Below, piece after piece: positions 63,101-64,000 of a stretch of DNA of 64,000 nucleotides. The notes under the pieces are model-generated. The model did not search any database, was not told the DNA's origin, and saw only the letters and a program-made list of their open reading frames with translations. Position 1 is the stretch's first letter, and every line of letters begins with the position of its first letter. Location of the stretch: positions 46,469,006-46,533,005 of the forward strand of contig NC_085047.1 in NCBI RefSeq assembly GCF_963662255.1, written 5' to 3'. The DNA is from Cinclus cinclus (taxonomy: Eukaryota; Chordata; Aves; Passeriformes; Cinclidae). The position numbers and the translations under genes are program-made.

Positions 63101-63148
63101 GAGGTATTAGTGGAGTCTCTCCCTGAGTATCATTAGCCAAGAGGTAGC
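47920..63148 (-). CDS. XPO4: exportin-4, C-terminal half (eleven coding exons, 5' partial)
   Basis: Importin-beta family nuclear transport receptor. It exports eIF5A and SMAD3 with RanGTP and imports SOX-type factors. Coding on the minus strand: 63148..62971, 61529..61370, 59776..59607, 58664..58490, 57407..57114, 56210..56030, 54527..54409, 53509..53379, 52610..52493, 51297..51205, 48117..47920. That is 604 complete residues of the roughly 1151 expected. Recognisable stretches in order: TPLIPPEVMEYSIKHSAEVD, LLSPQMGKDIVWFLKRW, FGADTEGSQWIVGYLL, KALVLGGFAHMDTETKQQYW, EALCGIAEATQIDNVAILFN, EDQYQDLLLIMELLTNLL, LYGVNLVLPLMSQDLLK, YYKLITFICEIFPEKIPQLP, CQLCLEAVTPLAEQCAKAQE, LQKHNTEMTTAAGEAFY, and the terminus MANVGGLLCVK. 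These helical HEAT-type repeats lack catalytic motifs, as expected. All ten junctions keep phase, with no frameshift or internal stop. The 5' exons lie beyond 64,000. Confidence 0.97.
48900..51115 (+). mobile_element. decayed long CR1 LINE copy (endonuclease to reverse transcriptase)
   Basis: Plus-strand, sense-orientation CR1. The left part (about 48,900-49,600) follows the endonuclease-end region: a GTTGAGTGTTTATGGATCACG segment, ACATCCCCAGAACAGG and the GATGTGGTAATTAGTG region. From 49,600 it follows the linker (ACAGCCTCTACCAAGCACAAGAATGG) and early reverse transcriptase (AATTTAGCAAAGGACATC; CTCTCTATCATCTTTGA at about 50225). After an interruption at 50300-50573 it resumes (GTGGATTTACCCAGGGTAAA, TTTACCAACCTG). 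It reaches the palm region, where NILVSDLEEEG and DETKLG can be read, with the FADD-type motif lost. There are many stops and frameshifts, so it is a dead copy. The right end has no CR1 3' octamer. Confidence 0.85.
50300..50573 (+). mobile_element. CR1 LINE 3' end inserted in the longer CR1
   Basis: Starts near GGCCTGAAGTTGTGTCAGGGG and includes a GGATGTTTGGGCACTGGAAT segment, ATGATCTTCATGGGTCCCTT and the terminal octamer repeat ATTCTGTGATTCTG. It is a complete CR1 3' terminus lying between two parts of the reverse-transcriptase region of another CR1. Confidence 0.85.
51205..51297 (-). CDS. XPO4: XPO4 coding exon (tenth in window)
   Basis: Thirty-one codons in phase 0: MVFDMLVLQKHNTEM to FYTLVCLHQ. 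Acceptor ATTTCAG, donor CAG|GTATGG. Confidence 0.95.
52493..52610 (-). CDS. XPO4: XPO4 coding exon (ninth in window)
   Basis: The first base completes the split Ser, then MSSEVCQLCLEAVTPLAEQC to LATRHFLK. Donor AAG|GTAATG. The open frame continues upstream to an alternative CAG at 52632-52634, discussed under findings. Confidence 0.93.
52611..53378 (-). other. XPO4: XPO4 U12-type (minor spliceosome) intron
   Basis: A 768-base intron on the minus strand. The 5' site is GTATCCTTT. TTCTTTAAC (52631-52623), close to the U12 branch-site consensus, lies about 12 bases before the AG acceptor (ATTATCAG|AATG). There is no strong polypyrimidine tract next to the acceptor, as expected of this class. 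Confidence 0.85.
53379..53509 (-). CDS. XPO4: XPO4 coding exon (eighth in window), before U12-type intron
   Basis: Encodes FPSLCNQYYKLITF to YSLELGMS plus TC of a split Ser. The donor is TC|GTATCCTTT, the consensus of the minor (U12-type) spliceosome. Confidence 0.94.
54409..54527 (-). CDS. XPO4: XPO4 coding exon (seventh in window)
   Basis: Encodes (D)EVFRGHEPGQVTNRS to LPLMSQDLLK. Acceptor TTTTCTGCAG, donor AAG|GTAAGT. Confidence 0.95.
54889..54913. repeat. (CT)6(AT)5 compound microsatellite
   Basis: A CT run directly followed by an AT run in an XPO4 intron. Confidence 0.9.
56030..56210 (-). CDS. XPO4: XPO4 coding exon (sixth in window)
   Basis: Encodes AKAMNLYEACLTLLQVYSKN to KEFIDFSDT plus the first base of an Asp codon. 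Donor CAG|GTATTA. Confidence 0.95.
57114..57407 (-). CDS. XPO4: XPO4 coding exon (fifth in window)
   Basis: The largest exon here, 98 codons in phase 0: VLQPLQQRFLNVINQENF to HKQICYLGE. Acceptor TTTCAAG, donor GAG|GTAAAT. The open frame runs upstream through the acceptor, but VLQPL directly follows YWTE as in other vertebrates. Confidence 0.95.
57860..57878. repeat. poly-C tract, 19 bases
   Basis: An uninterrupted C run on the plus strand, so 19 G in the XPO4 pre-mRNA, in the intron upstream of the 98-codon exon. Confidence 0.9.
58490..58664 (-). CDS. XPO4: XPO4 coding exon (fourth in window)
   Basis: Encodes ANLVIQCENWWNLAKQF to TKQQYWTE. Donor GAG|GTAAGC. Confidence 0.95.
59607..59776 (-). 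CDS. XPO4: XPO4 coding exon (third in window)
   Basis: Encodes ISLPFSTAFGADTEG to LVERRE plus a split Arg. Donor CG|GTAAGT. Confidence 0.95.
61129..61149. repeat. poly-A tract
   Basis: A run of about 21 A on the plus strand in an XPO4 intron. It is not attached to any retroelement that I recognise. Confidence 0.9.
61370..61529 (-). CDS. XPO4: XPO4 coding exon (second in window)
   Basis: Encodes LLSAILRVSEVESRAIRANL to DEKLYDQ. Acceptor CTGCAG, donor CAG|GTAAGA. Confidence 0.95.
62971..63148 (-). CDS. XPO4: XPO4 coding exon (first in window)
   Basis: Begins with two bases of a split codon, reads YLLANDTQGETPLIPPEV and ends in ...NRTDSVI plus AG of a split Arg. Donor AG|GTAAGG. Confidence 0.95.
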
Positions 63149-64000
63149 CTTACATTAAAAAAGAAAGAGTGATCACAACATTCTACCCTAGGTTAACTTA
63201 AGGCTTTCTGATTAAAGAATCCATAGGCTTAACTGCAGACATCACACCAGAATCAAATGTCTGTATAGACCCTGCTTAAATGCCTACAAATTAATTAGAA
63301 TCCTTAAAGCCATTCAGTAGGAAAAAACCTAAAGTGACAAGAAACCAAGACTGTAAAAAGCAACCACCAATTTAAAAACCAATACAAAGAGACAAATTTT
63401 GCTTCATGTAGAAGTGCTACAGTCAATGCATCTATTTGGGGAGGGACAAAACAACATTTTATTGTCATTTTTTTCTTCTTCTGCTATGTGGTAAAAAAGC
63501 CTTGTTTTACAGTTTCCCTGCTGAGCCCTTATCATTTGGGACCTCTGTTTTGCTAACACCTAAAAACTGTGAGAGTCTTTCAGACCTCAAATACATGTGC
63601 TGTGACACAGTTTTTCTTGCCTAGCAACTGCAGATCAGGTGAAGCATGGGTTTTCATATAATACTCTGGTATCTAGATAATAATAGTCCCAGATTTAGTT
63701 GTAGTTTTCAATATCTGATCTCATAACCACCTGTGAGCTACAAACTCCATCTCAGTGTTAACTATAAATACATTCATGTCAACATCGGAGAGCAACTAAA
63801 ACACCAGATCTTTGAAAAGTCCCACAAATATTTCCGACATTATACATTTCTCGAGCAAAGTACAAACCTAGTTATTACATTTGCAAACTTAAGTAAAATA
63901 TAGCCATCTAAAAATCAAACCCAAAAAGGCTCTAAATTCCCTGAAACATAACAAAATAGCAGGTCATGAATCATCAGCACTGAGAAAATCTAGAGCTTAC
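63149..64000 (-). other. XPO4: XPO4 intron reaching the window edge
   Basis: Intron upstream of the first visible exon. The last bases of the window read GTAAGC on the minus strand (64000-63995), a good donor, so the next upstream XPO4 exon probably ends at the base just outside the window. Confidence 0.55.

Noticed and set aside
1..64000. CRISPR arrays, operons, tRNA or rRNA genes, known microRNA precursors
   Set aside because: I read both strands for these and found none. Intron-exon structure and CR1/LTR repeats show a bird nuclear genome, so bacterial systems are not expected.

Overview
This is a piece of vertebrate nuclear genome, almost certainly from a bird. The genes are interrupted by spliceosomal introns. 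The intergenic DNA carries CR1 LINE fragments, including 3' ends with the octamer typical of avian CR1, and one LTR of a type I associate with bird genomes. CpG islands mark two promoters. There are no bacterial operons, CRISPR arrays, rRNA or tRNA genes that I can see. The gene order IFT88 > IL17D > EEF1AKMT1 (N6AMT2) < XPO4 matches the syntenic block on human 13q12. A passerine is my best guess from the LTR, with low confidence.

Layout. 1-6.7 kb: last intron sequence and the final two coding exons of IFT88 (+ strand), joined across a GC-AG intron. 6.7-13.1 kb: intergenic DNA with a degraded, apparently solo LTR (about 8.18-9.13 kb, - strand), a CR1 3' end and a perfect 13-bp hairpin. 13.1-14.4 kb: CpG island holding the promoter, a five-codon first coding exon and the second exon of IL17D (+). 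14.3-22.6 kb: large IL17D intron with a roughly 175-bp tandem repeat array and a CR1 fragment. 22.6-24.6 kb: last IL17D exon and its probable 3' UTR. 29.1-36.5 kb: EEF1AKMT1 (- strand), four coding exons plus a predicted untranslated first exon in a CpG island that also carries a strong CTCF-like motif, an NRF1-like site and a 12-bp minisatellite. 36.8-47.6 kb: CR1, homopolymer tracts, and probable XPO4 3' UTR. 47.9-64 kb: the last eleven coding exons of XPO4 (- strand), about 604 residues or the C-terminal half, with one intron showing clear minor-spliceosome (U12-type) signals. The last XPO4 intron contains a decayed CR1 copy about 2 kb long, interrupted by another CR1 3' end.

The four genes are not a functional operon. 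They are an ordinary conserved vertebrate neighbourhood: a ciliary transport subunit, a secreted cytokine, an eEF1A lysine methyltransferase and a nuclear transport receptor. All recognised exons are open, in phase and joined by plausible splice sites, so all four look functional here. I found no convincing previously undescribed system. The observations most worth checking are the unusual introns, the dimeric tandem array, the promoter-proximal CTCF motif, a 93-bp TTAA-flanked inverted-repeat element and the uncertain IL17D start.
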